DNA from: MFD04716-140 sp963703125
GTDB taxonomy: Bacteria; Bacteroidota; Bacteroidia; Flavobacteriales; Flavobacteriaceae
Reading direction: 5' to 3'
DNA: 64,000 nt
Assembly: GCA_963703125.1 (NCBI GenBank)
Contig: OY969790.1
Location: 1,860,001 to 1,924,000 of the forward strand
The translations under genes were made by a program, and so were the position numbers. This document shows positions 53,080 to 61,599 of this stretch, piece after piece. The notes under the pieces were generated by a model, which ran no database searches, was not told the DNA's origin, and saw only the letters and a program-made list of their open reading frames with translations. Position 1 is the first letter of the stretch. Each line of letters starts with the position of its first letter.

Positions 53080-53087
53080 TAAATTTG
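53080..53087 (+). promoter_or_regulatory. -7 box of the sod promoter
   Basis: TAAATTTG matches TAnnTTTG and lies 35 bases before the sod start. No clear TTG is seen at the expected -33 distance. Confidence 0.5.
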
Positions 53088-53122
53088 GAATTATCATTAA
53101 TAAAACTTAAAAACATAAAATT

Positions 53123-53731
53123 ATGGCTTTCGAATTACCAAAATTACCATACGCATATGATGCGTTGGAACCACATATTGATGCTAGAACTATGGAAATT
53201 CACCATACAAAACATCACAACGGCTACACTACCAATTTAAACAACGCAATAAAAGACACAAATCTGGACGGCAAGGGCATTGAGGACATTTTAAAGAATT
53301 TGGACATGTCCAATGGTGCAGTACGCAATAATGGGGGTGGATTCTACAACCACTCTTTGTTCTGGACGATTATGTCGCCAAACGGAGGGGGCAAACCTTC
53401 TGCTGAATTGGCCGATGCAATGGATGCGGCCTTTGGCTCTTTTGATGCTTTCAAAGAAAAATTCAGTTCTGCTGCAGGTACTAGATTCGGATCAGGTTGG
53501 GCCTGGCTATGTGTTCATAAAGGGGGCAAGCTGGAAGTATGCTCTACTCCCAATCAAGACAATCCGCTTATGCCAAACACAGGTTGTGGCGGACATCCTA
53601 TTTTAGGATTGGATGTTTGGGAACATGCATACTATTTAAATTATCAGAACCGAAGACCCGATTATGTCAGTGCATTCTTTAATGTAATAAATTGGGACAA
53701 AGTTTCAGAATTGTATAAAGCAAACAAATAA
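53123..53731 (+). CDS. sod: Superoxide dismutase, Fe/Mn type
   Basis: The 202-residue enzyme converts superoxide to oxygen and hydrogen peroxide. Metal ligands are visible in EIHHTKHHNGY (first His), NHSLFWTIM (second His) and LGLDVWEHAYYLNYQNRRPDY (Asp and His). Whether it uses iron or manganese cannot be decided by eye. It has no signal peptide, so it is cytoplasmic. A strong terminator follows 25 bases after the stop, and the small RNA array begins just beyond it on the opposite strand. Confidence 0.95.
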   Translation: MAFELPKLPYAYDALEPHIDARTMEIHHTKHHNGYTTNLNNAIKDTNLDGKGIEDILKNLDMSNGAVRNNGGGFYNHSLFWTIMSPNGGGKPSAELADAMDAAFGSFDAFKEKFSSAAGTRFGSGWAWLCVHKGGKLEVCSTPNQDNPLMPNTGCGGHPILGLDVWEHAYYLNYQNRRPDYVSAFFNVINWDKVSELYKANK

Positions 53732-53755
53732 GTAGGACAATACGCCTATCTTTTA

Positions 53756-53787
53756 AAGACCTTCCATCCAAATTGGAAGGTTTTTTT
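53756..53787 (+). terminator. Intrinsic terminator after sod
   Basis: Arms AAGACCTTCCA and TGGAAGGTTTT with a short loop and a T run of seven. Confidence 0.88.
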
Positions 53788-53803
53788 GTGCTTTAAGAGA
53801 ATA

Positions 53804-53876
53804 GAAAAGGGTGGAGAAGTCTCCACCCTTTTCGTCCCAAATCTTACCATAAACTTAACCTACTTATGCTATGGCG
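53804..53876 (-). ncRNA. Candidate small RNA, array copy 1
   Basis: On the minus strand this unit has a -7-like box TAATTTAG (53887-53880), the core starting CCATAGCATAAGTAGG (from 53874) and ending GTAAGATTTGGG, and a terminator with stem GGGTGGAG/CTCCACCC and a short T run. It is the most divergent copy, with a changed base in the core (TTTATGG for TTCATGG) and an extra base before the stem. The predicted RNA is about 70 bases long. Confidence 0.55.
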
Positions 53877-54007
53877 AGACTAAATTACTGGTATTGCGGC
53901 AAATAAAAAAGTAATTTTAAGAAATTTTGGGAAGGGGAACGCTCAATAGTATTGTTTAAAGGGATTAAGGAAAGACAATCCTAAAGTAAGCAATTGGTTA
54001 ACAGAAA

Positions 54008-54082
54008 TAAAAAAGGCGGAGCAAAACTCCACCTTTTTTTCCCCAAATCTTACCATGAACTTAACCTACTTATGCTATGGTT
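54008..54082 (-). ncRNA. Candidate small RNA, array copy 2
   Basis: The -7 box is TACTTTTG (54094-54087), a consensus match, followed by six bases and the core from 54080. The terminator stem on the RNA is GGTGGAG/CTCCGCC (one G-U pair) with six T. The upstream 80 bases match copy 3, including a conserved TTTTA at about -33. Confidence 0.62.
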
Positions 54083-54342
54083 CGTCCAAAAGTATGTTGA
54101 AGTGGCGCGGTTGTAAAACTTCTTTGTTCAATTTCCATTTAATCGGATGAAATGTATTTGAAGATTTATTCACTTACAAAAGTTTGGGAAAAGAACAAGA
54201 TGATTCAGGAAATCTTCTTGTCAAAAGAGAAATTGAGAGCTAACAGAGTTGTTATTTTGTAATTGAGGTTGACTTGCGATAAGCCTTATAGATTGAATTG
54301 TTTGAAAAATATAGGATTTGTCATATCAATTAATGCGCAAAT

Positions 54343-54413
54343 AAAAAGGCGAAGCATTGCTTCGCCTTTTTCCCCAAATCTTACCATGAACTTAACCTAC
54401 TTATGCTATGGTC
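54343..54413 (-). ncRNA. Candidate small RNA, array copy 3
   Basis: The -7 box is TACTTTTG (54424-54417) followed by five bases and the core from 54411. The terminator stem is GGCGAAGC/GCTTCGCC, different in sequence from the other copies but still fully paired, followed by five T and ATTT. This compensatory change supports a functional RNA hairpin. Confidence 0.62.
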
Positions 54414-54566
54414 CTCCAAAAGTATGTTGAAGTGTCACGGTTATAAAACTTCTTTGTTCAATTTCCATTTAATCGGGTGAAATGTAATTTATTTGAATGG
54501 GATGTCCCATATTGATTGTGAGATACTCTGACTCTACGTTCGTACAGGGAGTTGATGATCCAAAAT

Positions 54567-54639
54567 AAAAAAGGTGGAGAAGTCTCCACCTTTTTTGCCC
54601 CAAATCTTACCATGAACTTAACCTACTTATGCTATGGCG
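54567..54639 (-). ncRNA. Candidate small RNA, array copy 4
   Basis: The -7-like box is TATTTTAG (54650-54643), five bases before the core that begins at 54637. The terminator stem GGTGGAG/CTCCACC is perfect and followed by six T. It is the copy closest to purF, about 95 bases past the purF stop, and could also be reached by read-through from purF. Confidence 0.58.
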
Positions 54640-54701
54640 ATTCTAAAATAGGTGGGTAGCGGTCCATAAAGGCCATAAAGCCGATAAAAGTCTATTATTA
54701 T

Positions 54702-54734
54702 CGACGAAATGCCAAAAAAACGTGCATTTCATCG
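54702..54734 (-). terminator. Hairpin after purF
   Basis: Arms CGACGAAATGC and GCATTTCATCG (one G-T pair) lie 11 bases past the purF stop. The T run sits in the loop and the downstream part is only AT-rich, so it may act as an RNA end stabiliser or a weak terminator. Confidence 0.5.
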
Positions 54735-54744
54735 AATTTATTAA

Positions 54745-56644
54745 TTAATAGGCTCGCTGATTTTTCCCTTCGTAAAAGTTGATAAACGCCCTATTTACGA
54801 CTCTATTCCCACCAGGTGTAGGATAGTTTCCGGTAAAATACCAATCCCCTAAATTTTTAGGACAGGCTTGATGAAGGCTTTCAACGGTTTGATATATAAT
54901 TTGCACTTCTGCCTTGATATCCTCCGGACTCAAAAGCTGCGCAATCTTTAATGATATCTCATCCGATGTAAAGGGCTCATAAAATTCCTTAACATAGTTG
55001 ACCACATTCTTATCTTTCGTATTGACCTGTTCAAGGCATTTATTATAAATAGCATCGACTATGCACATTGTGTTTCTGTCTTGATGGAGTGCCAGAGCTG
55101 CTTTAAAGGCCACAAAGTCTTCCAATTTGGCCATGTCAATCCCATAACAATCCGGATACCGAATTTGTGGGGCGGAGGATACAACGATAATTTTTTTAGG
55201 GGAAAGACGATCTAGAATTTTAAGAATACTTTTCTTCAGTGTTGTTCCCCTAACGATACTATCGTCAATAATAACCAAGTTGTCACCTTTATCAACGGAT
55301 CCATATGAAATATCGTACACGTGGGCCACAAGATCGTCCCGGCTGCTATCTTGGGTAATAAAGGTTCGTGAGCTTGGCGTCTTTTATAGCTACCTTTTCT
55401 ATTCTTGGCCGAATTTCCAGTATCTCTCTAAGCTCTTCATGGGTTATCTTGGAGCCAATGGCCAATATTTGTTCTTCCTTTTTCTTGTTCAAATAGTTTT
55501 GGGCTTCCTTGACCATTCCGAAGAAGGAAGTTTCGGCCGTATTGGGAATATAGGAAAATACCGTATTCCTTATATCACTATTGATCGCCGTTAATATTTG
55601 GGGGAACAGGAGTTTCCCCAATTCCTTTCGCTCCTGATAAATTTCCTTATCACTTCCGCGGGAAAAATAAATACGCTCGAAAGAACAAGCCGTTCTTGCC
55701 GCTGGTTCCAATATTTCCTTAATGTATACACTTCCACTTTTCTTAATAATAATGGCATGCCCAGGGTCAAGTTCGTGAACGTCCTCATATTTTACATTGA
55801 AAACAGTCTGAATGGCCGGTCTTTCGGAGGCAACTACCACCACTTCCTCATCCTGGTAATAATATGCCGGCCGAATGCCTCCCGGATCCCTTAGTACAAA
55901 GGCATCACCATGCCCAAGTAACCCTGCCATGGCATACCCCCCATCAAAATTCTTGGCTGCCCTTTTTAGGATTTTGGAAACCTTTAGTCTTTCGGCTATA
56001 AGAGGTGATGCCTGTTGTTTATTATAGCCTTCTTTTTTTATCTGTTTGTAAAGTTTTGCAACTGCATCGTCCAAAAAGTGGCCAATTTTTTCCATTACGG
56101 TTACGGTGTCGGCCATTTCTTTAGGATGCTGTCCCAATTGCACAAGGTTGTCGAATAGTTCATGCACATTGGTCATATTAAAATTCCCTGCGACAATAAG
56201 GTTTCTGTGCATCCAGTTATTCTGTCTTAAAAAAGGATGTACATTTTCTATGCTGTTTTTGCCGAAAGTACCATAACGAACATGCCCTAACAGCAGCTCA
56301 CCTATATAAGGGATATTTTTTTTCTGCCAGGCAACATTATTTTCATGTTCGGGGTGTTCTTTAAATGCAGTATTTATACGGTCATTAATTTGATCAAAAA
56401 TGTCCTGAATGGGCTGCTGTGCTATAGATCTGACCCTGCTCATATATCTTTCCCCAGCAGCGACATCCAACTTAATACTTGCAAAACCAGCACCATCCTG
56501 TCCGCGGTTGTGCTGTTTCTCCATCATTAGATACATTTTATTGACTCCATAAAATGCTGTCCCATATTTTTCTTTATAGTATTCCAGTGGTTTTAACAGC
56601 CGGATGATGGAAATTCCGCATTCATGCTTAATAGCGTCACTCAT
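54745..56644 (-). pseudogene. purF: Amidophosphoribosyltransferase, interrupted by a +1 frameshift
   Basis: PurF makes phosphoribosylamine from PRPP and glutamine, the first step of purine synthesis. The 5' frame (55346-56644, 432 residues) has the Ntn glutaminase start with Cys after a short propeptide (KHECGISIIRL), and a phosphoribosyltransferase region. It ends abnormally after IKDAKL with TNLYYPR and a stop. The 3' frame (54745-55329) continues with VAHVYDISYGSVDKG and the PRPP loop VIIDDSIVRGTTLKKS. Removing one A near 55369 (AAGCTCACGAACC read as CTC CGA ACC) restores KLRTFITQDSSRDDLVAHVYD-type sequence and a full 632-residue protein. There is no long homopolymer at the site. Confidence 0.88.
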
Positions 56645-56657
56645 TATTTATGGTATT

Positions 56658-56682
56658 AAAAAAGCCCCGAATTATCAGGGCA
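56658..56682 (-). terminator. Intrinsic terminator after the pfkB-type gene
   Basis: On the minus strand, GCCCTGA and TCGGGGC pair around TAAT (one G-T pair) and are followed by six T. It lies between the kinase gene and purF, six bases past the kinase stop. Confidence 0.65.
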
Positions 56683-56687
56683 AGTAT

Positions 56688-57614
56688 TTATCGCAATTCT
56701 ATATCAAATTGTGTCAAGGCCTTAAATTGATGCAGCCTTTTGTTGATTTCTTCCCGTTTCAGTGTTTGCATACGCTCTGTGCCGAAACGTTCTACACTGA
56801 ACGATGCAAGATTTGACCCGTGTATGACCGCATTTTTTAGATTATTGAAAGTAACACTACCGGTGGCGGCCAAATATCCCGCAAAACCGCCTGCAAAAGT
56901 ATCCCCGGCCCCAGTTGGGTCGAATACTTCCTCCAACGGCAGTGCAGGGGCAAAGAAAATGTGGTCTTTATGAAACAATAGGGCCCCGTGTTCCCCTTTT
57001 TTGATGACCAAGTACTTTGGCCCCATTTTTTGAATTTTATCCGCTGCTTTCACCAAGGAATATTCGCCAGTCAGCTGTCTTGCTTCGGCATCGTTAATGG
57101 TTAGAACATCAATTTTCGTGATAACCTCTGTAAGCTCTACCAAAGCATTGTCCATCCAAAAGTTCATGGTATCCAAGATGATGGCTTTTGGTCGTTTTTT
57201 CATTTGATTGATTACACTCATCTGCGTAATGGGGTGAAGATTCCCCAACATAACGATTTCGGCATCCTTAAAATGTTCGGGAACCACGGGGTTGAAATCG
57301 GCAAGGGTATTGAGTTCGGTAATCAAAGTATCCCTGGTATTCAGGTCATTATGATATTTTCCACTCCAAAAGAATGTCTTACCTCCTTTGACGATCTCAA
57401 GTCCGGTCAGGTCAATATTTCTGTCTTTAAGCAGATTTAGATATTCCTCGGGCAGATCATCGCCCACAATGGAAACAATACCAGATTCTACATCAAACTG
57501 GGAGGCAGCCATGCCGATAAAAGTAGCAGCACCGCCTAAAATCTTATCCGTTTTCCCAAACGGAGTTTCAATAGCATCGAAGGCAACGGTTCCCACGATC
57601 AATAATTTGCCCAT
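56688..57614 (-). CDS. PfkB family sugar or nucleoside kinase
   Basis: The 308-residue protein begins MGKLLIVGTVAFDAIETPFGK and has GGAATFIGMAASQF (PfkB signature 1 region) and VFDPTGAGDTFAGGFAGYLA with the catalytic Asp (signature 2, about residue 250). This group contains ribokinase, adenosine kinase and related enzymes. Position between purF and rnhA/purN hints at a nucleoside or ribose substrate, but that is inference. ATG at 57614 is preferred to the frame start at 57635. It is cytoplasmic. Confidence 0.86.
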   Translation of the reverse strand: MGKLLIVGTVAFDAIETPFGKTDKILGGAATFIGMAASQFDVESGIVSIVGDDLPEEYLNLLKDRNIDLTGLEIVKGGKTFFWSGKYHNDLNTRDTLITELNTLADFNPVVPEHFKDAEIVMLGNLHPITQMSVINQMKKRPKAIILDTMNFWMDNALVELTEVITKIDVLTINDAEARQLTGEYSLVKAADKIQKMGPKYLVIKKGEHGALLFHKDHIFFAPALPLEEVFDPTGAGDTFAGGFAGYLAATGSVTFNNLKNAVIHGSNLASFSVERFGTERMQTLKREEINKRLHQFKALTQFDIELR

Positions 57615-57714
57615 CAAATTTAAAATTTGGCGCAAAGATACGGTTTTGGAATACGAATAACGAAGTAGTTTTATACCAAATTATTCTTAAATCCCCGTCG
57701 AAGTGACATGGATG

Positions 57715-58350
57715 TTATTTCCTCCCAAAATCGGCCGGGATTTCACCCCATGCCTTGGTTTCCCATTTAACAATTGGGGTATTATAAGAATTGGTTTTCA
57801 GCCATTGCAGCGCTCGGCGCACCAATTCAAATAATTCCTTGTTTTTTGCGGTTTCTTTTAATTGGGTGTTGCAGTCCCGTTTTCTGACCCATGACATAGC
57901 TGTACGGGAATCCGTGTAGATAATTCGGTCACTTTTGTTCTGCTTCAGGAATGCGAGGGCGTGAACGATTGCTAAAAACTCTCCTATGTTATTCGTCCCT
58001 TCGGGAAAAGGGCCTTGTTTAAAGAGCATTTTGCCAGTTTTGGTGTCAACGCCTTGGTATTCCATAATGCCCGGATTTCCACTTGAAGCCGCATCGACCG
58101 ATATCGATTTGTAATTGGGGGTCCCGTATTTTAATAGCTCCTCGGGGGATAGGGATGTTTCTCCTTTTTTCTTCCCTTTATATTCCTCGTAATTGCCGTT
58201 GTATGCTTTTTTTGCTGCCTCGAAAGTTGAAAATGATTTGTACTCGGCACCTTTATAACCATCAATTGCGGCCTTGCAATCGTCCCATTTGGTGTAGATA
58301 CCGGGTCGTTTACCCTTCCAAACCGTGTAGAATTTTTCTCTTTTGGCCAT
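57715..58350 (-). CDS. rnhA: Ribonuclease H with N-terminal viroplasmin domain
   Basis: The 211-residue protein has an N-terminal viroplasmin/RNase H1-type domain that binds RNA-DNA hybrids (KFYTVWKGKRPGIYTKWDDC, FSTFEAAKKAY, residues 5-52) and a C-terminal RNase H domain with SVDAASSGNPGIMEYQGV (first Asp), NIGEFLAIVHAL (Glu), IYTDSRTAMSWV (Asp). It removes RNA from hybrids at replication forks and R-loops. It lies between purN and the PfkB gene on the same strand. Confidence 0.93.
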   Translation of the reverse strand: MAKREKFYTVWKGKRPGIYTKWDDCKAAIDGYKGAEYKSFSTFEAAKKAYNGNYEEYKGKKKGETSLSPEELLKYGTPNYKSISVDAASSGNPGIMEYQGVDTKTGKMLFKQGPFPEGTNNIGEFLAIVHALAFLKQNKSDRIIYTDSRTAMSWVRKRDCNTQLKETAKNKELFELVRRALQWLKTNSYNTPIVKWETKAWGEIPADFGRK

Positions 58351-58377
58351 ATATCAAAAGTATAATAAATTGACCTG

Positions 58378-58989
58378 TTACCCCTCCTTGGGAGGGGTCG
58401 AAAACAATGTTTCAGTGTTTTCGGGGGAGGACAACAACTTTGCGATGGTTCTGGGGAAATGTGCATATTCCAGTTCATGCACTTTGTGGGCTATGTCTTC
58501 AGCAGTATCGGAAGGACCAATTGCAGTTTTTTCCTGTAAAATAATTGCACCCTCGTCATAATTTTCGTTCACATAATGAATGGTAATACCACTTTCTGCA
58601 TCGCCACTTTCCTTAACGGCTTCGTGCACACGGTTTCCGTACATTCCTTTGCCACCATATTTTGGTAATAGGGCCGGGTGTATATTAACAATTTTATTTG
58701 GAAAATTTTGAATGATGCTATCAGGGACTTTCCAAAGAAAACCTGCCAATACAATGAGGTCCGGCTCAGTTGATTTTAATAGATTAAGGACACAATTCGT
58801 GTCATAGAAAGCGGGTCTATTAAAACATAAGGCACTTATATTCAACCTATTGCATCTATCTAAAACTTTGGCATCCCTTTTGTTAGTGAGCACCATGGCT
58901 ATAGTAACGCTTGGATCGTTATGAAAGTAATGTACTATGTTTTCAACATTGGAGCCGGAACCGGAAGCAAAGAGTACAATATATTTCAT
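58378..58989 (-). CDS. purN: Phosphoribosylglycinamide formyltransferase
   Basis: PurN transfers a formyl group from 10-formyl-THF to GAR in purine synthesis. The 203-residue enzyme has ASGSGSNVENIVHYF, FNRPAF, IVNIHPALLPKYGGKGMYG (the His and the folate loop) and ESGITIHYVNENYDEGAIILQ with the catalytic Asp. Its last codons (PPKEG) are encoded by a perfect CCCCTCC/GGAGGGG palindrome (58381-58397) that runs into the stop. It is first in the run purN, rnhA, pfkB, purF. Confidence 0.95.
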   Translation of the reverse strand: MKYIVLFASGSGSNVENIVHYFHNDPSVTIAMVLTNKRDAKVLDRCNRLNISALCFNRPAFYDTNCVLNLLKSTEPDLIVLAGFLWKVPDSIIQNFPNKIVNIHPALLPKYGGKGMYGNRVHEAVKESGDAESGITIHYVNENYDEGAIILQEKTAIGPSDTAEDIAHKVHELEYAHFPRTIAKLLSSPENTETLFSTPPKEG

Positions 58990-59109
58990 GTAAGGAAAAA
59001 GGGTTACTGAAGAAGAATTATTTTGGGGCTAAAATACCACAGTTGTTTTTAAATTTCTTAAATTACCTGACATTTTAACGACAAATGATGTTATTCATCC
59101 AAAGTTTTT

Positions 59110-59117
59110 TATTTTTG
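59110..59117 (+). promoter_or_regulatory. -7 box of the acpP promoter
   Basis: TATTTTTG matches TAnnTTTG and lies 33 bases before acpP. The -33 position has only a weak match (GATG). The intergenic stretch 58990-59150 shows nothing else. Confidence 0.55.
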
Positions 59118-59150
59118 CCAACAATTTAAATTTTTAAAACCAATATTATT

Positions 59151-59384
59151 ATGTCAGACATTGCATCAAGAGTTAAAGCTATCATTGTTGATAAACTAGG
59201 AGTTGATGAAAACGAGGTTGTATCAGAAGCTAGCTTTACTAACGACTTAGGGGCAGATTCCTTGGATACCGTAGAGTTGATCATGGAATTCGAAAAAGAA
59301 TTTGATATTCAAATCCCTGACGATCAAGCTGAAAATATCGCAACAGTTGGCCAAGCCATAAGTTATATAGAAGAAGCAAAGTAA
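59151..59384 (+). CDS. acpP: Acyl carrier protein
   Basis: The 77-residue acidic protein carries growing acyl chains on phosphopantetheine at S37 in DLGADSLDTVELIM. Motifs and length are as in E. coli AcpP. It is 108 bases before fabF and co-directional, as in most bacteria. Its own TAnnTTTG box lies upstream. It is cytoplasmic and should be highly expressed. Confidence 0.97.
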   Translation: MSDIASRVKAIIVDKLGVDENEVVSEASFTNDLGADSLDTVELIMEFEKEFDIQIPDDQAENIATVGQAISYIEEAK

Positions 59385-59492
59385 TTTGATGATTTCTTGA
59401 ACGAGATTTTAAATTATCCATGTGGTGACAAGGCTTCATGGATAATTTTTTTTAATTTACGCTTGACTTAAGAAGACTAAAAGATTAGTTCA

Positions 59493-60743
59493 ATGCAATT
59501 AAAGCGAGTTGTAGTTACCGGATTGGGGGCACTTACACCTATTGGTAATAATATAGAGGAGTATTGGAACGGGTTGGTCAACGGGAAGAGCGGTTCTGCA
59601 CCTGTTACCTATTACGACACCGAAAAATTCAAGGTAAAGTTTGCCTGTGAACTAAAGAATTACAATCCAGAGGATTTTTTTGATAGAAAGGAAGCACGTA
59701 AACTGGATAAGTTTGCACAGTACGCCCTTGTTTCTTCCGATGAGGCTATTAGGGATTCCAAACTGGACCTGGACAAAATCGATAAATTTCGGGTTGGGGT
59801 TATATGGGGAGCTGGTATAGGAGGTTTGGAGACCTTTCAAAATGAAGTAATGGATTTTGCCAATGGGGATGGTACTCCTCGGTTTAACCCTTTTTTCATC
59901 CCTAAAATGATTGCGGATATTGCCCCGGGAAATATCTCAATAAAGCATGGATTTATGGGGCCCAATTATACGACTGTTTCTGCCTGTGCTTCCTCGGCCA
60001 ATGCCATGATCGATGCCTTAAACTATATTCGTTTAGGCTACTGCGATGTCATCGTCAGTGGTGGTAGTGAAGCTGCCGTTACTATTGCCGGCATGGGCGG
60101 TTTTGGTGCTATGCATGCACTTTCAACAAGAAATGACAGTCCGGAAACGGCCTCAAGACCCTTTGATGCAACCCGGGACGGATTTGTTTTGGGAGAAGGA
60201 GCAGGTGCCTTGATCTTGGAGGAATACGAACATGCCAAGGCAAGAGGCGCAAAAATATACGCAGAACTTGTTGGTGGTGGACTTTCAAGCGATGCGTACC
60301 ACATGACAGCGCCACATCCTGATGGAATCGGTGTTGTTCGCGTAATGCAGAATTGTTTAAAAGATGCAGGGTTAAAACCTGAAGATGTCGATGCCATTAA
60401 CACGCATGGCACCTCAACACCATTAGGGGATGTGGCCGAATTAAAGGCAATTTCAGAGGTTTTCGGTGCGCATGCCCCAAATATCAATATAAATTCCACT
60501 AAATCTATGACCGGTCATTTACTTGGTGCGGCAGGTGCCATAGAGGCAATAGCATCTATTTTGGCTATGGAGCATGGTATTGTTCCTCCTACCATAAACC
60601 ATACAACAGTAGATGAAAATATTGACCCAAAATTGAACCTAACACTAAATAAACCTCAAAAAAGAGAGGTAAATGTTGCCTTGAGCAATACTTTTGGCTT
60701 TGGCGGACATAATGCATGCGTGGTGTTCAAAAAAATTAGCTAA
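59493..60743 (+). CDS. fabF: Beta-ketoacyl-ACP synthase II
   Basis: FabF elongates acyl-ACP with malonyl-ACP. The 416-residue enzyme has VVVTGLGALTPIGNN, the nucleophile C165 in TTVSACASSANAM, the two catalytic His in NTHGTSTPLGD and STKSMTGHLLGAAGA, and the end NTFGFGGHNACVVF. It is followed seven bases later by rnc, so the two are probably co-transcribed; fabF-rnc is a conserved pair in Bacteroidetes. Confidence 0.97.
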   Translation: MQLKRVVVTGLGALTPIGNNIEEYWNGLVNGKSGSAPVTYYDTEKFKVKFACELKNYNPEDFFDRKEARKLDKFAQYALVSSDEAIRDSKLDLDKIDKFRVGVIWGAGIGGLETFQNEVMDFANGDGTPRFNPFFIPKMIADIAPGNISIKHGFMGPNYTTVSACASSANAMIDALNYIRLGYCDVIVSGGSEAAVTIAGMGGFGAMHALSTRNDSPETASRPFDATRDGFVLGEGAGALILEEYEHAKARGAKIYAELVGGGLSSDAYHMTAPHPDGIGVVRVMQNCLKDAGLKPEDVDAINTHGTSTPLGDVAELKAISEVFGAHAPNININSTKSMTGHLLGAAGAIEAIASILAMEHGIVPPTINHTTVDENIDPKLNLTLNKPQKREVNVALSNTFGFGGHNACVVFKKIS

Positions 60744-60750
60744 GTCAAAC

Positions 60751-61488
60751 ATGAACTTTCCTTCAAATTTATTCAATTCCCATCCTAAAGAGGATGGGGA
60801 TTTTTTTTTGGGGATGGTCAAGATTCTTGGGTTTAAGCCCAAAAACTTAGAGATTTATAAAAAGGCGTTTCTGCATCGATCTGCGAATAAAAAAGATCAA
60901 AACGGGAACCCTATGAATTATGAACGTCTTGAATTTTTGGGCGACTCAATGTTGGGCACCATAATTTCTAGGCATATCTATAATGTTGTGCCTTTGGGTG
61001 ACGAAGGGTATTTGACCAAGATGCGCTCAAAAATCGTAAGTAGGGAACATCTGAATGAATTGGGGAAGGACTTAAATCTGATACAATTGGTTGAAAGTCG
61101 CATACCAAAAACCCATTTTGGGGATAATATTCACGGTAATGTATTTGAGGCCGTGATTGGGGCCATATATTTAGATAGAGGATACAAGTATTGCGAAAAG
61201 TTTATTAACTCCCGTGTTATTGAACCCTATGTTGATATTGAACAACTTGAGGGGCGTGTTATCAGCTACAAAAGTTTAGTTATCGAATGGTGTCAAAAGC
61301 AAAAAAAATCCTTTCAATATGATGTCTATGAAGATACGGGTAATGATGTCTTGAAACATTTTGCCGTTAAACTATCCATTGCCGGAAACGTTGTGGCCAA
61401 GGCAAGGGCGACTTCAAAGAAAAAGGCGGAAGAGCGCGCATCAAAAAGGGCCTATTTTGCACTGCAAGATAAAATAGCGAAGTCATAA
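60751..61488 (+). CDS. rnc: Ribonuclease III
   Basis: RNase III cuts double-stranded RNA in rRNA processing and in antisense or small-RNA regulation. The 245-residue protein has the signature ERLEFLGDSMLGTII, the second acidic pair in GNVFEAVIGAIYLDRG and a C-terminal double-stranded-RNA binding domain (about residues 170-243) with KAEERASKRAYFAL. The open frame extends upstream into fabF, but ATG at 60751 lies just after the fabF stop and fits the family. Confidence 0.95.
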   Translation: MNFPSNLFNSHPKEDGDFFLGMVKILGFKPKNLEIYKKAFLHRSANKKDQNGNPMNYERLEFLGDSMLGTIISRHIYNVVPLGDEGYLTKMRSKIVSREHLNELGKDLNLIQLVESRIPKTHFGDNIHGNVFEAVIGAIYLDRGYKYCEKFINSRVIEPYVDIEQLEGRVISYKSLVIEWCQKQKKSFQYDVYEDTGNDVLKHFAVKLSIAGNVVAKARATSKKKAEERASKRAYFALQDKIAKS

Positions 61489-61599
61489 AGTGTAAATTCA
61501 ACAATCTCTAACGTTTTCGTTATTAAGGGTAATTGGAAACCCCTTTGCGAAATAGGCAATGTACAGTATTAATCCTATATTTACGCTTTTTCTATACCT

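Larger units (their letters stand above)
53808..54650 (-). repeat. Four-unit tandem array of promoter, core and terminator blocks
   Basis: Four copies lie in one direction at intervals of about 204, 335 and 224 bases. A core of about 40 bases is nearly identical in all. Copies 2 and 3 also share about 80 bases upstream of the -7 box, which points to recent duplication. The spacers between units carry no other gene that I can see. The array fills the kilobase between sod and purF. Confidence 0.8.

Noticed and set aside
53808..54640. Short peptides starting at the ATG in the core of the array (ATGGTAAGATTTGGG)
   Set aside because: The reading frames diverge in sequence and length as soon as the hairpin is reached, while base pairing is kept.
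53804..54650. The four repeated blocks as a CRISPR array
   Set aside because: Spacing is 200-335 bases and irregular, each repeat has a promoter-like box and terminator, and there are no cas genes.
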